Part shown: piece after piece, positions 16,112-24,359 of the stretch
How positions within the stretch are numbered: position 1 is the stretch's first letter
Layout: every line of letters begins with the position of its first letter
Origin: Streptomyces malaysiensis subsp. samsunensis
Lineage (GTDB): Bacteria > Actinomycetota > Actinomycetes > Streptomycetales > Streptomycetaceae
DNA length: 64,000 nucleotides
Assembly (NCBI RefSeq): GCF_024519315.1
Contig: NZ_JANIIC010000005.1
Coordinates: forward strand, 186,001 to 250,000
Reading direction: 5' to 3'
Program-made: the position numbers and the translations under genes
Notes under the pieces: generated by a model
Database searches by the model: none
Told to the model about the DNA's origin: nothing
The model's input: the letters and a program-made list of their open reading frames with translations, nothing else

Positions 16112-16852
16112 ATGTCCAGCGTCCGCACCTCCCGCACCCGCCTTCTGACCGCCGCCGCTGCCGCCGCGATCGCCGTTCTCTCCCTGACCGCGTGCGACGA
16201 CGGAGAGGGCGTCCAGAGCGAGGGCTCATCGGCGGACGCCTCCTCCAGCGCGTCGTCCTCCGACTCCGCGTCGTCCGGCTCCGACTCGTCCTCCGACAAG
16301 GACGCGAATCCGGGCTCCTCCGGTTCGAAGCCGACCGCGGACGGTCCCGCGGCGAAGGACCCCGCGGGATCGGGGAACGGCAAGAACGGCTCCGACAACT
16401 CGGGCGACTCCGGCAAGAGTGGCGGCAAGAACGTCACCTGCCAGGGCTCCAACACCAAGATGGTCGCGGCTCCCCTGAACCGCCCCGTGAACCACATGCT
16501 GCTCACCGTCACCAACACCGGCAGCAAGACCTGTTACCTCTACGGCTACCCGGCCGTCCGCTTCGGCGAGGCCCAGTCGGTGCCGCCGGCCATCGAGGAC
16601 TCGCATCCGCAGGCCGTCGTCACGCTACCCCCGGGCGAGTCCGGCTACGCCTCCGTGAACCTGTCGGCCGCCGACGGCAGCGGTGCCAACGGCAACACCG
16701 AGAAGTCCCTGACCGTCTACTACCAGGGCCGCAACGGCGAGAGCCTCTCCTCGGGCGCCAACCCGTCGCTGCCCGCCAAGGGTGTCTACGTGGACAGCTC
16801 CATCAAGGTCACGTACTGGCAGCAGTCGATGGACGACGCCATCAGCTGGTGA
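16112..16852 (+). CDS. DUF4232 domain lipoprotein
   Basis: The ATG at 16112 gives 246 residues; the upstream in-frame extension has no signal peptide features. A lipobox (LSLTAC, lipidated Cys28) follows a hydrophobic run. Then comes a long Ser/Gly/Asp-rich spacer to about residue 108 and a DUF4232 domain starting VTCQGSNTKM, with TNTGSKTCYLYGYPAVRF and LPPGESGYASV segments and the Cys pair C110/C141 probably disulphide-bonded. It would be anchored to the outer face of the membrane. Its function is not known; it is divergent from the transmembrane XRE gene and followed by a hairpin terminator. Confidence 0.85.
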   Translation: MSSVRTSRTRLLTAAAAAAIAVLSLTACDDGEGVQSEGSSADASSSASSSDSASSGSDSSSDKDANPGSSGSKPTADGPAAKDPAGSGNGKNGSDNSGDSGKSGGKNVTCQGSNTKMVAAPLNRPVNHMLLTVTNTGSKTCYLYGYPAVRFGEAQSVPPAIEDSHPQAVVTLPPGESGYASVNLSAADGSGANGNTEKSLTVYYQGRNGESLSSGANPSLPAKGVYVDSSIKVTYWQQSMDDAISW

Positions 16853-16886
16853 CACCGCCGCCGCCCGGCGGTTCCCCACCCACCCA

Positions 16887-16914
16887 CGCGGGCCGGCGCG
16901 TTCGCCGGCCCGCG
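16887..16914 (+). terminator. Hairpin terminator after the DUF4232 lipoprotein gene
   Basis: CGCGGGCCGGCG at 16887-16898 pairs perfectly with CGCCGGCCCGCG at 16903-16914 across a 4-nt loop, 34 bp beyond the stop codon. Confidence 0.8.
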
Positions 16915-16967
16915 TCGCGGTGAAAATCCCTTGCGCGGGCCATCGGCCGGAAGCCAGGGTCCGGCCC

Positions 16968-17480
16968 ATGACAACGATCTCCGTGCGCCCCCTGGACACC
17001 GAGGACTGGGCCCTCTACCGCGCCGTTCGCCTGGCGGCCCTGGCGGACGCCCCCGAGGCATTCGGTTCCACACTCGGCCGTGAGCAGGCGTTCACGGCGG
17101 ACATATGGCGGGGGCGGCTCACCAAGCGCAATCAGTTCGTGGCCGAGGACGCCGGGGAAGCATGCGGTCTGATCGGCATCGTCCCGGCCGAACCGGGCGT
17201 CGCCGAGCTCGTGTCCATGTGGGTCCACCCCGCCGCCAGAGGGCGCGGAGCCGGTGACCTCCTCGTGCGCGAAGCGCTGCGGTGGGCGAAGGACCAGCAC
17301 CTTCCCGAGGTGCGCCTCTGGGTGGCCGACGGCAACGAATCCGCCGAGCGCCTCTACGCCCGCCACGGCTTCCAGCGGACGGGGCAGATCCAGCCCGTAC
17401 GGGAAGGGGAGGACGAGCTGGAGTTCGCCATGGCCCGCTCGGAGCGGCCGCGCCCGATGCCACGCATCGCCTCGTCGTAG
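16968..17480 (+). CDS. GNAT family N-acetyltransferase
   Basis: The ATG at 16968 gives 170 residues beginning ISVRPLDTEDWALYRAVRL, the usual GNAT N-terminal strand and helix. The acetyl-CoA pyrophosphate loop is VHPAARGRGAGDLLV (Q/RxxGxG/A type), and the C-terminal part has RLWVADGNESAERLYARHGF. A longer upstream frame overlaps the lipoprotein gene and has no ribosome site. The acyl acceptor is unknown. Confidence 0.9.
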   Translation: MTTISVRPLDTEDWALYRAVRLAALADAPEAFGSTLGREQAFTADIWRGRLTKRNQFVAEDAGEACGLIGIVPAEPGVAELVSMWVHPAARGRGAGDLLVREALRWAKDQHLPEVRLWVADGNESAERLYARHGFQRTGQIQPVREGEDELEFAMARSERPRPMPRIASS

Positions 17481-17680
17481 AGGCGGACAGGACGCGCAGG
17501 ACACGGCCAGAAGGCTGCGGGCGAGTGCACGCCGCCGACCTCTTCCGCCTGATCTGACCTGGCCTTCCTCCCACACCCCCGCATCCGCGGATCCGCCCCG
17601 GCGCGACCGTTGACGAGCTGTGGCATACTGATGGTGCGGACCTGGCCTGCGTACGCGGGATCCCCGGGTCTAGCTTCCTC

Positions 17681-17706
17681 AAGACCCGGCCGATGTGCCG
17701 GGTCTT
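17681..17706 (+). terminator. Intrinsic terminator-like hairpin
   Basis: AAGACCCGGC at 17681-17690 and GCCGGGTCTT at 17697-17706 form a 10-bp stem with a 6-nt loop followed by TGTGTTGT. It lies 200 bp after the GNAT stop. A CATACT hexamer at 17624-17629 upstream could start a roughly 70-nt small transcript ending here. That RNA is a guess. Confidence 0.5.
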
Positions 17707-17707
17707 T

Positions 17708-17792
17708 GTGTTGTCAGGACCGGGGTGTTGTCAGGGCCAGGGTGTCGTCAAGACCGGGGTGTTGCTCAGATCAGGGCGTTGCTCAGATCCGG
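17708..17792. repeat. Five tandem 17-bp repeats
   Basis: Units start at 17708, 17725, 17742, 17759 and 17776 and follow the pattern G(T/C)GT(T/C)G(T/C)(C/T)... ending in GG; the first reads GTGTTGTCAGGACCGGG. The last unit covers the stop codon of the minus-strand DUF3800 gene. The array starts right after the terminator hairpin. Confidence 0.75.
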
Positions 17793-18256
17793 CGGGGTGG
17801 GGCGGCGTCCGGGAGCTGCCGGCTCCACCAGTCCCACATGTAGTCCTTGCCCGGGTGGCGCTGGACCACCTGGTAGGCGGTGTAGGCGAGCAGGTCGGCG
17901 GCCTGGACGGGCTGGCTGGTACGGGAGTCGATGAACCAGGGGTCCTCGACTATGTTCCTGGCGGCCAGCCGCAGCTTGCGGTGCTCGCGCTGGTACGAGC
18001 GATCCGTTCCGGTGCCGTCCATGACGATGATGCCGTGGTCGCCGTCCGCGCCGAGCCGGGAGTCGATATCGGCCAGCAGCGCCGCGTACACCGCGGTGCG
18101 CTCGTCGTAGTAGGCGCGGCCCTTCTTCGTGGTGTTGCGCCAGACGGCTCCGGCCCGGGTACCGGGCATGGCCGAAATCTGTGCTGGCACCCGCGCAATG
18201 TACCCGTCGGCACCACGTGGTCCCGCACCGCCGGTCCACGGCCGACCCACCGGCAC
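17783..18256 (-). pseudogene. DUF3800 protein, apparently N-terminally truncated
   Basis: The frame encodes up to 157 residues. From NTTKKGRAYYDERTAVY onwards it matches the C-terminal half of DUF3800 proteins, with HGIIVMDGTGTDRSYQREH and the family signature VQAADLLAYTAY. The N-terminal YxDxSG region that carries family acidic residues is not present; residues 1-35 look unrelated. DUF3800 proteins have an RNase H-like fold and often travel with mobile elements. The 3' end merges into the 17-bp repeat array. Likely a non-functional remnant, although the open frame itself is unbroken. Confidence 0.6.
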
Positions 18257-18297
18257 ACCCGCTCCCGGAAGCGGTCCGGCACCGGGGCGGCGGGCCC

Positions 18298-19083
18298 CTA
18301 CCCCAGCGCCATCAGGGAAGTTCGCGTCTCCTGGGCCAGCTTCTCCATGGCGTACCGAAATGTGTCACGGCTCATTTCGGTACGCCACTCGCGCAGAAAC
18401 GCGGCCACCTCGTCCGGATGAACCTCACCGGTGACCTTGAGTAGCCAGCCGCACCCCTTCCGCACATACACATCCTCGTCGTGCATCAGCCGGGTGCAGT
18501 TGTCGAAGACGTGGGGCAGCGGCAGTTCGAACACCGACCGCCCCACCTTGCGGCGAACGAACTTCACGACGGACACATTCGCGGCGCGCCTCGCCCAAGG
18601 GGACGGGGACTCGACCCAGTGCCGCGTCCGCGGGATGAGATCGAGGTGTCCGCGGAAGAACGGGTACAGCAACTTCAGGCACAGGTCATCACATTGCGCC
18701 CAGTTCGACACATACGATCCGAGCCAGTGCTCACAGCGGTCGAGAAACTCGCCGTCCAGCCCGACCCTCGCGACCTTGTGCAGCAGCGCGAATCCCAGCA
18801 GGACCTCTTCATGGTGGGAGGCGCGCGAGAGCACCTCTTCCGCCAGGGCCAGCCGCGCCGCCGCCGGAATGTCCCGCCTCGTACGGAAGTAGTCGTTCGC
18901 GATGCCCACGACGGAGGCGTTGCTCACCCCGAGTGCGCGAATCCCCTGCGGGAAGTACCGCTGCGTTTTGGCCGCGAAGTCCGCGTCGGATTTCGCCGCG
19001 AGGGACCCCATAAGTCCGTCGGCGACCGCACTCATGTCCACTGCGCTGATGCAAGTGTGATGGAGTTCGGCTTGTTCCTCCAT
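18298..19083 (-). CDS. AlkD-like DNA alkylation repair protein
   Basis: The 261-residue all-helical protein has the HEAT-like repeat character of the AlkC/AlkD DNA glycosylases (VGIANDYFRTRRDI, then LLGFALLHKVARVG, HWVESPSPWARRAANVS, LMHDEDVYVRKGCGWLLK). The WARRAANVS and KGCGWLLKVTGE stretches fit the DNA-facing repeats of AlkD. It would excise alkylated bases such as 3-methyladenine without base flipping. It is transcribed away from the EthD gene. The start codon is not certain; MSAVADG at about residue 17 is an alternative. Confidence 0.8.
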   Translation of the reverse strand: MEEQAELHHTCISAVDMSAVADGLMGSLAAKSDADFAAKTQRYFPQGIRALGVSNASVVGIANDYFRTRRDIPAAARLALAEEVLSRASHHEEVLLGFALLHKVARVGLDGEFLDRCEHWLGSYVSNWAQCDDLCLKLLYPFFRGHLDLIPRTRHWVESPSPWARRAANVSVVKFVRRKVGRSVFELPLPHVFDNCTRLMHDEDVYVRKGCGWLLKVTGEVHPDEVAAFLREWRTEMSRDTFRYAMEKLAQETRTSLMALG

Positions 19084-19130
19084 GATCCCGCGCCAGACGG
19101 CCTGACGCCGCAGTTCCGGAAGGCAATCCC

Positions 19131-19487
19131 GTGATCACCACCATCGCCCTGCTCAAGGCCCGCGACGGGCTCAGCCGGGATGAGTTCATCGACTACTACG
19201 AGCACCACCACGTCCCCCTCATCCTCAGCCTCGCGCCGCCACCCGACTACTATGCCCGCAACTACCTGCCGGAGACCGGCCAACGCGGCTTCCCCGCGGA
19301 CTTCGATGTGATGACACATATGAAGTTCGCCGACGAATCCACCCGCCGTGCCTGGCTCGGCCTGGTGCTCGCCGAGGACTCCGGGGTCGCCGAGGACGAG
19401 GCGCGTTTCCTCGACCGCTCCCGCACCCGGTCATGGACCGTCGAAGAGCACATCAGCACGGCCCCGGGCCACGACTCGCCCCGCTGA
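19131..19487 (+). CDS. EthD domain protein
   Basis: The 118-residue protein begins MITTIALLKARDGLSRDEF and shows the EthD/dimeric alpha-beta barrel pattern FIDYYEHHHVPLIL, then YARNYLPE and FDVMTHMKFAD. EthD-like proteins act in degradation of ethers or in polyketide-type oxidations; the true role here is unknown. It starts 48 bp from the divergent AlkD-like gene and is convergent with the E1-type enzyme gene. Confidence 0.8.
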   Translation: MITTIALLKARDGLSRDEFIDYYEHHHVPLILSLAPPPDYYARNYLPETGQRGFPADFDVMTHMKFADESTRRAWLGLVLAEDSGVAEDEARFLDRSRTRSWTVEEHISTAPGHDSPR

Positions 19488-19588
19488 AGGGCGCTGAAGG
19501 GCGAGAGGCCCGGCCAGACGACCGGTCGGTGACCTCCGGACGCCATCGAGACCGAGGAGACGGGCGTGGGCTTCCCCCCGCCCCGGCG

Positions 19589-21940
19589 TCAGTCGACGAG
19601 GTCCAGCGCCGCGGCGACGATGCTGTCGGTGTCGATGCCGTGATAGCGGTAGACGTCCTCGATCGAACCGGACTGGCCGAACCGTGTCACCCCGAGGGTG
19701 GTGACGGGCGTGTTCCGGATCGTGCTCAGGAAGGCCAGCGTATGCGGATGCCCGTCCAGGACGGTGACCAGCGGGGTGGCCCGGTCGAGGGGGAAGACCT
19801 GGTCGAGGATCCAGGCCGGGTCGTCCGACAGGCCGCGGCGGGCCTGGAGGGCGCGGAAGAGCAGGTCCGGGCTGGTCACACACACGACATCGGCGTCGTG
19901 GCCGAGGGCGGCGAGCCGGTCGGCGGCGGCCAGGGCCTCCGGGACCAGGGCGCCCATCGCGGCGAGTGTCACCACCGGCTTCTCGTGCCGGCGCAACCGG
20001 TAGGCCCCGGCGGTCACCTGCCGGCGGCGGCGTTCGCGCGCGGCCGGGTCGTCGGGCACGGCGGCCGCGGACTGGTCGACGGGCCGGGTGGACAGCCGCA
20101 GATAGGCCGAACTCCCGTCCGGGCGGCCGAGGTTGCCGAGCGCGGCGAGCAGGCACCACTCGGTGTCGATCGCGAACGCGGGCTCATAGGTGACGCAGCC
20201 GGGCTGCTCGATGCCCAGCGAGGGGGTGGTGATCGACTGGTGGGCGCCGCCCTCCGGGGCGAGGGTGACACCGGACGGCGTGCCGACCAGGATCGACTGG
20301 CCTCCCGCGTAGATGCCGAACGACCAGGGCTCCAGGGCCCGGTTGACGAAGGGGTCGTAGACGACACCGATCGGCAGCAGCGGCTGGCCCCACCGACTCC
20401 AGGTGGCGCCCAGCTCGCCGAGCAGCCCGACCAGATTGGTCTCCGCGATGCCCAGCTCCACATGCTGACCCGTGGGCCGCTCCCGCCAGTGCAGGATCGT
20501 CTCGGCGTCATCGGCGAACCAGTTGAGGCGCTCGGTCGGCGACCACACACCGACCTTGTTGAGCCAGCCCCCGAGGTTGGTGGTGGAGCTGACGTCCGGG
20601 CTGACGGTGACGATCCGGCTCGCCGCCTCCGGCGCCCGCCGCATGAGATCCAGCAGGACCCGTCCCAGGGCCTGCTGGGTGTTGCCGGTGCCGGCCGGTG
20701 CCGATCGCCCGAGGTCGGCGGGGACCGCGGGGGGCCGCTGGGCCACGTGCCCGGGGCGGCGCAGCCGGCCTGCGGCCGCCGCGCACAGGGCCGCCTCCCG
20801 CGACCCGTCGGGGAAGACCGCCCACGGGCGGTCGAGGTCCGTTCCCAGACGGTCGGCCAGTGTCCTCATCTGGTCGGCGGTCAGCAGTGAGGAGTGGTTC
20901 TGCGGATGGCCCTCCGTGGGCAGCCCGTGGCCCTTGATCGTGTACGCGAAGATGACGGTCGGGCGGGTGTCGTCCACGCCGTCGAACGCGTCCATCAGCG
21001 CGCCGATGTCATGGCCGCCCAGGTTGCGCAGCGCCGCCAGCAGCGCGGCATCGTCCAGGGAGGCGATGAGGTCGGCGATCGGCCCGGCCGTGGAGCCGGT
21101 GCCGGGAAGGCGCAGCCGCAGCTCCTCGGCGGAGCAGCGCAGCAGGCGCTGGTATTCGGGGTTGTCCATGGCGTCGATACGGGCGTGCAGTGCCTCGCCG
21201 CCCGGCCGCTCGAACAACTCCTGGAGCTGGTGCCCGTACTTCAGGGTGATGACCTGCCAGCCGGCCGCGGCGAACATGCCGTGCAGCCTGTCCGCGGCGA
21301 TACCGGGCACGACCCGGTCCAGGGACTGCCGGTTGAGGTCGACCACCCACACCACCTCGCCCAGGCCCGGCACCATCGGGTCCTGGATGGCTTCCCAGAT
21401 GGCGCCCTCGTCCAGCTCCGCGTCGCCCAGCAGGGAGTACTGCCGCCCTGTACCCGCCCCGCCGAGGTGGCCCTCCACATAGCGCCGTGCGAGGGCGCCC
21501 CACAGGGGGGCGGTGGCGCCTATGCCGACCGAACCGGTGGAGTAGTCGACCGGATCGGGGTCCTTGGACCGGCTGGGGTAGCTCTGAAGCCCCCCGAAGG
21601 CGCGCAGGGTCGTCAGACGGGACTCGTCCAGCTCGCCCAGGAGGTAGTTGATCGCATGCAGTACGGGTGAGGCATGGGGCTTGACCGACACCCGGTCATC
21701 CGCGGTCAGCGCGTGGAACCACAGCGCCGTCATGATCGAGCTCATCGACGCGCTGGACGCCTGGTGACCGCCCACCTTCAGCCCCGAGGGGTTCGGCCGC
21801 ACCCGGTTGGCGTGGTCGATGATCGCGGTGGACAGCCACAGCACCCGCTGCCCGACCGCCTTCAGCACGGCGAGCTCATCCTGCCGGGCAAGGCCCGAGC
21901 CGTTGCCGCCGGCCGCTCTCAGCTCCGGGTCCAGGACCAT
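19589..21940 (-). CDS. Single-chain E1-type (AceE/transketolase-like) thiamine-diphosphate enzyme
   Basis: The ATG at 21940 gives 783 residues; a GTG one codon earlier is equally close to GGAGG. The N-terminal TPP domain has VGGHQASSASM, PHASPVLHAINYLLG, then GDAELDEGAIWEA and WVVDLNRQSLD (GD...N metal/diphosphate motif); the Pyr domain has VELGIAETNLVGLLGELG; a transketolase C-terminal domain follows. It is shorter than AceE (about 890 residues) and no E2 or E3 gene is nearby, so the substrate (pyruvate or another ketoacid or ketose) is open. A divergent Lrp/AsnC regulator lies 142 bp upstream, an association suggesting amino-acid-responsive control. Confidence 0.8.
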   Translation of the reverse strand: MVLDPELRAAGGNGSGLARQDELAVLKAVGQRVLWLSTAIIDHANRVRPNPSGLKVGGHQASSASMSSIMTALWFHALTADDRVSVKPHASPVLHAINYLLGELDESRLTTLRAFGGLQSYPSRSKDPDPVDYSTGSVGIGATAPLWGALARRYVEGHLGGAGTGRQYSLLGDAELDEGAIWEAIQDPMVPGLGEVVWVVDLNRQSLDRVVPGIAADRLHGMFAAAGWQVITLKYGHQLQELFERPGGEALHARIDAMDNPEYQRLLRCSAEELRLRLPGTGSTAGPIADLIASLDDAALLAALRNLGGHDIGALMDAFDGVDDTRPTVIFAYTIKGHGLPTEGHPQNHSSLLTADQMRTLADRLGTDLDRPWAVFPDGSREAALCAAAAGRLRRPGHVAQRPPAVPADLGRSAPAGTGNTQQALGRVLLDLMRRAPEAASRIVTVSPDVSSTTNLGGWLNKVGVWSPTERLNWFADDAETILHWRERPTGQHVELGIAETNLVGLLGELGATWSRWGQPLLPIGVVYDPFVNRALEPWSFGIYAGGQSILVGTPSGVTLAPEGGAHQSITTPSLGIEQPGCVTYEPAFAIDTEWCLLAALGNLGRPDGSSAYLRLSTRPVDQSAAAVPDDPAARERRRRQVTAGAYRLRRHEKPVVTLAAMGALVPEALAAADRLAALGHDADVVCVTSPDLLFRALQARRGLSDDPAWILDQVFPLDRATPLVTVLDGHPHTLAFLSTIRNTPVTTLGVTRFGQSGSIEDVYRYHGIDTDSIVAAALDLVD

Positions 21941-22084
21941 CACAGACCGCCTCCGCTATCGGCACCATGCCGTGGAAAATTGTCGTTGTGCGCCGCCAGT
22001 AGACAGGTGACTCTTCAACTGCACAAGATGCTCCTCTGCCATTGAGCATTCTGCTTATGCTCTGAGCCGGATGAGGGATATCGA

Positions 22085-22576
22085 TTGAGCACTATGAACA
22101 GTGAGCGAGACCTGGACGCCACCGACGCGCGGATCCTGCTCGCCCTCGCCGCCAACCCTCGGGCCACCGTCGTCGCCCTGGCCGAGCGGCTGGGACTGTC
22201 CCGCAACACGGTCCAGGCCCGGGTGGCCAGAATGGAGCAGAGCGGCGCGCTGGGCTCCTTCGAACGCCGGATCACCCCGAACGCGCTGGGCCATCCGCTC
22301 ACCGCGTTCGTCACCGCGCGGGTCGATCAGCGCCGGCTGGCCGAGGTGTCCGAGGCACTCGCGGACATCGCCGAAGTCGTGGAGGTCTTCGGCCTCAGCG
22401 GCGAGACCGATCTGCTCGTACGGGTGGTCGCCGCGGACGCGGAGGACCTGTACCGGATCGCGGGCCAGATCCTCGCCGTTCCCGGTATCGAGCGCACAAC
22501 GACGGCCCTGGCCATGCGCGAACTGGTGCCGCACCGCCTCACCCCGCTGCTGCGCCGTGCCTCAGGCGACGAGTGA
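22085..22576 (+). CDS. Lrp/AsnC family transcriptional regulator
   Basis: The 163-residue protein has an AsnC-type HTH (DATDARILLALAANPRATV, then ERLGLSRNTVQARVARME) and a C-terminal ligand-binding RAM domain (TAFVTARVDQRRLAEV, VFGLSGETDLLVRVVA). I favour the TTG at 22085 because GAGGGA lies 7 nt before it; an ATG at 22094 is the alternative. It is divergent from the E1-type enzyme gene, its probable target. Its last 15 bp overlap the convergent TetR gene. Confidence 0.9.
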   Translation: MSTMNSERDLDATDARILLALAANPRATVVALAERLGLSRNTVQARVARMEQSGALGSFERRITPNALGHPLTAFVTARVDQRRLAEVSEALADIAEVVEVFGLSGETDLLVRVVAADAEDLYRIAGQILAVPGIERTTTALAMRELVPHRLTPLLRRASGDE

Positions 22577-23130
22577 GTCGAAAACCTCGAAGAAGCCGTC
22601 CAACGGGGCCCGAGTGCCGACCACCTTCGCCCGCAGCACCGCGCCCCCCACGCGTTCACCAGGAACCGCCCCAGCTGGTCGGGGGTGAGCGCGGTCGCGA
22701 GCGCCCCCGCCGCGCGCGCCTCTTCGAGGACTTCGGTGACGGCCGAGGTCCACAGACGCAGACCGGTGTCGACCTTGCCGCGCAGCATCGCGCTCTGATT
22801 CGAGAGCTCCGTCCCGAAGTTCCCGAACAGGCAGCCGCGTTCGAAGGAGAACCGCTCCAGGTCCGCGGCGAGATACTCGAAATGGGCCCGGATGCGCGGC
22901 ACGGGGGCGAGGGTCTCGTCGCGCAGCATCTCCATCTTGCAGGATACCGCGTACCGGTCCATGACCTCGGCGGCGAGCGCTTCCTTGCTGTCGAAGTGGT
23001 TGTACACCGACCCCTTGGGGACGCCGGCCGTACGGGCGATGTCCTGGATCCCCGTGCCATTGAAGCCGCGCTCGTGGAAGCACTCCATCGCGGCCTCGAC
23101 CAACTGCTCACGAACGCTCGGCCTGGGCAT
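22562..23130 (-). pseudogene. TetR family regulator with a -1 frameshift
   Basis: The ATG at 23130 has GAGGAG 5 nt upstream. The first frame gives a TetR N-terminus (MPRPSVREQLVEAAMECF, then GIQDIARTAGVPKGSVYNHF) and most of the ligand domain up to FLVNAWG. There a run of six G residues (about 22644-22649, minus strand) shifts the frame. The expected ending GAVLRAKVVGTRAPLDGFF and FEVFDSLVA, stopping at 22562, is in the next frame. One extra base would restore a protein of about 189 residues. Without it the reading continues into antisense of the AsnC gene. It could be real inactivation or a homopolymer sequencing error. It is divergent from the alcohol dehydrogenase gene. Confidence 0.75.
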
Positions 23131-23167
23131 ACGGACTCCTCGCATCTCTTCCCCGCAAAGAATATGA

Positions 23168-23187
23168 ACGGTCGTCTTGTTGACCGT
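23168..23187. promoter_or_regulatory. Inverted repeat between the TetR and alcohol dehydrogenase genes
   Basis: ACGGTC at 23168-23173 and GACCGT at 23182-23187 form a perfect 6-bp inverted repeat with an 8-bp spacer, 38 bp upstream of the TetR start. Position and size fit a TetR-type operator controlling both divergent genes. Confidence 0.4.
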
Positions 23188-23321
23188 CAAGTCCGCCCGT
23201 CCGGCCCGCCCCGGGCCCGATGACGGTCGCCGGATCAGCCCGCGAGAGGGCGGGTTGCGGAAATCTAAGATGGTCGGTCATATTGAATGCCATCCATGCA
23301 ATCGACCACAAGGAGCAGCGC

Positions 23322-24338
23322 ATGGCTACCTACCGTGCATTCGAAGTGACCGGCACCCGCCACTTCCGTCTCGTCGACCGGGAGCTGGTCGACCCCGCCC
23401 CGAATCAGGTCAGGGTGCGGGTCGAGTACTGCGGCATCTGCCACACCGACGTCCTCGCCGCCGAGGGGCTGCGGGTGGACCCCGAGCGGCCCATCGTGCC
23501 CGGGCACGAGATCGTCGGCGTGATCGACGCGGTGGGTCCGGGCGTCGGCGCCTGGCGGATCGGTGAGCGCGTCGGCGTCGGCTTCCTGGCCGGGCACTGC
23601 TGGGAGTGCGAACCGTGCCGACGCGGTGACTTCGTCAACTGCCGCGACCAGGCGCAGACCGGGACCACGACCGACGGCGGCTACGCCGAGGTCGTCTACG
23701 CGCGGACCAGTGGACTCGCGCGCATCCCCGACGATGTGCCGGCCGCCGAGGCGGCCCCGCTGCTGTGCGCCGGACTGACCACGTTCTCGGGACTCCAGCA
23801 GATCGACTCCCGTCCCGGCGCACTGGTCGCGGTGCAGGGCATCGGCGGACTGGGACACCTCGCCCTTCAGTACGCGCGCAGCCTCGGGTACCAGGTCGTG
23901 GCGATCGCCCGGGGCCGGGAGAAGGAGCCGCTGGCCCGTCAGCTCGGGGCGCATCACTACATCGACAGCACCGAACAGAACGTCGCCGAGGCCCTTCAGG
24001 ACCTCGGTGGCGCGTCCGCCGTCATCGCGACCGCCGCCAGCGGAGCCTCCATGAGCCCCCTGGTGGCGGGGCTCGCCCCGCGCGGCAGGCTCATCGTCCT
24101 CGGTGCCGCGGCCGACCCCATCCAGGTGGACACCGGCGAGCTGCTCTTCGGCACGCGTACGATCCAGGGCCACCTCACCGGCACCCCGATCGACAACGAG
24201 GACAACCTGTCCTTCAGCGCCGCCCATGGGATCAGGCCCCGTATCGAGGTGTTCCCGCTGTCCGAGGCCCCGAAGGCGTATGAGCACATGCTCTCCGGCG
24301 GGGCGCGCTTCCGCGCGGTCCTGGAGGCCGGGGTCTGA
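23322..24338 (+). CDS. Zinc-dependent alcohol dehydrogenase (MDR superfamily)
   Basis: The ATG at 23322 follows AAGGAG and gives 338 residues. Catalytic-zinc ligands are in YCGICHTDV (C37), PGHEIVG (H61/E62) and LLCAGLT (C149). Structural-zinc cysteines are C93, C96, C99 and C107. The NAD(P) Rossmann motif is GIGGLGHLALQYAR at about 173-186. The pattern is that of AdhP/cinnamyl-type alcohol or aldehyde dehydrogenases. The divergent TetR gene is the likely regulator; if that gene is truly frameshifted, expression here may be constitutive. Confidence 0.92.
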   Translation: MATYRAFEVTGTRHFRLVDRELVDPAPNQVRVRVEYCGICHTDVLAAEGLRVDPERPIVPGHEIVGVIDAVGPGVGAWRIGERVGVGFLAGHCWECEPCRRGDFVNCRDQAQTGTTTDGGYAEVVYARTSGLARIPDDVPAAEAAPLLCAGLTTFSGLQQIDSRPGALVAVQGIGGLGHLALQYARSLGYQVVAIARGREKEPLARQLGAHHYIDSTEQNVAEALQDLGGASAVIATAASGASMSPLVAGLAPRGRLIVLGAAADPIQVDTGELLFGTRTIQGHLTGTPIDNEDNLSFSAAHGIRPRIEVFPLSEAPKAYEHMLSGGARFRAVLEAGV

Positions 24339-24359
24339 GGGCGCGCCCCCGCTCGAGGT

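Noticed and set aside
17600..17720. tRNA or known riboswitch
   Set aside because: No cloverleaf with T-loop and acceptor stem could be drawn; only a simple terminator hairpin is supported.
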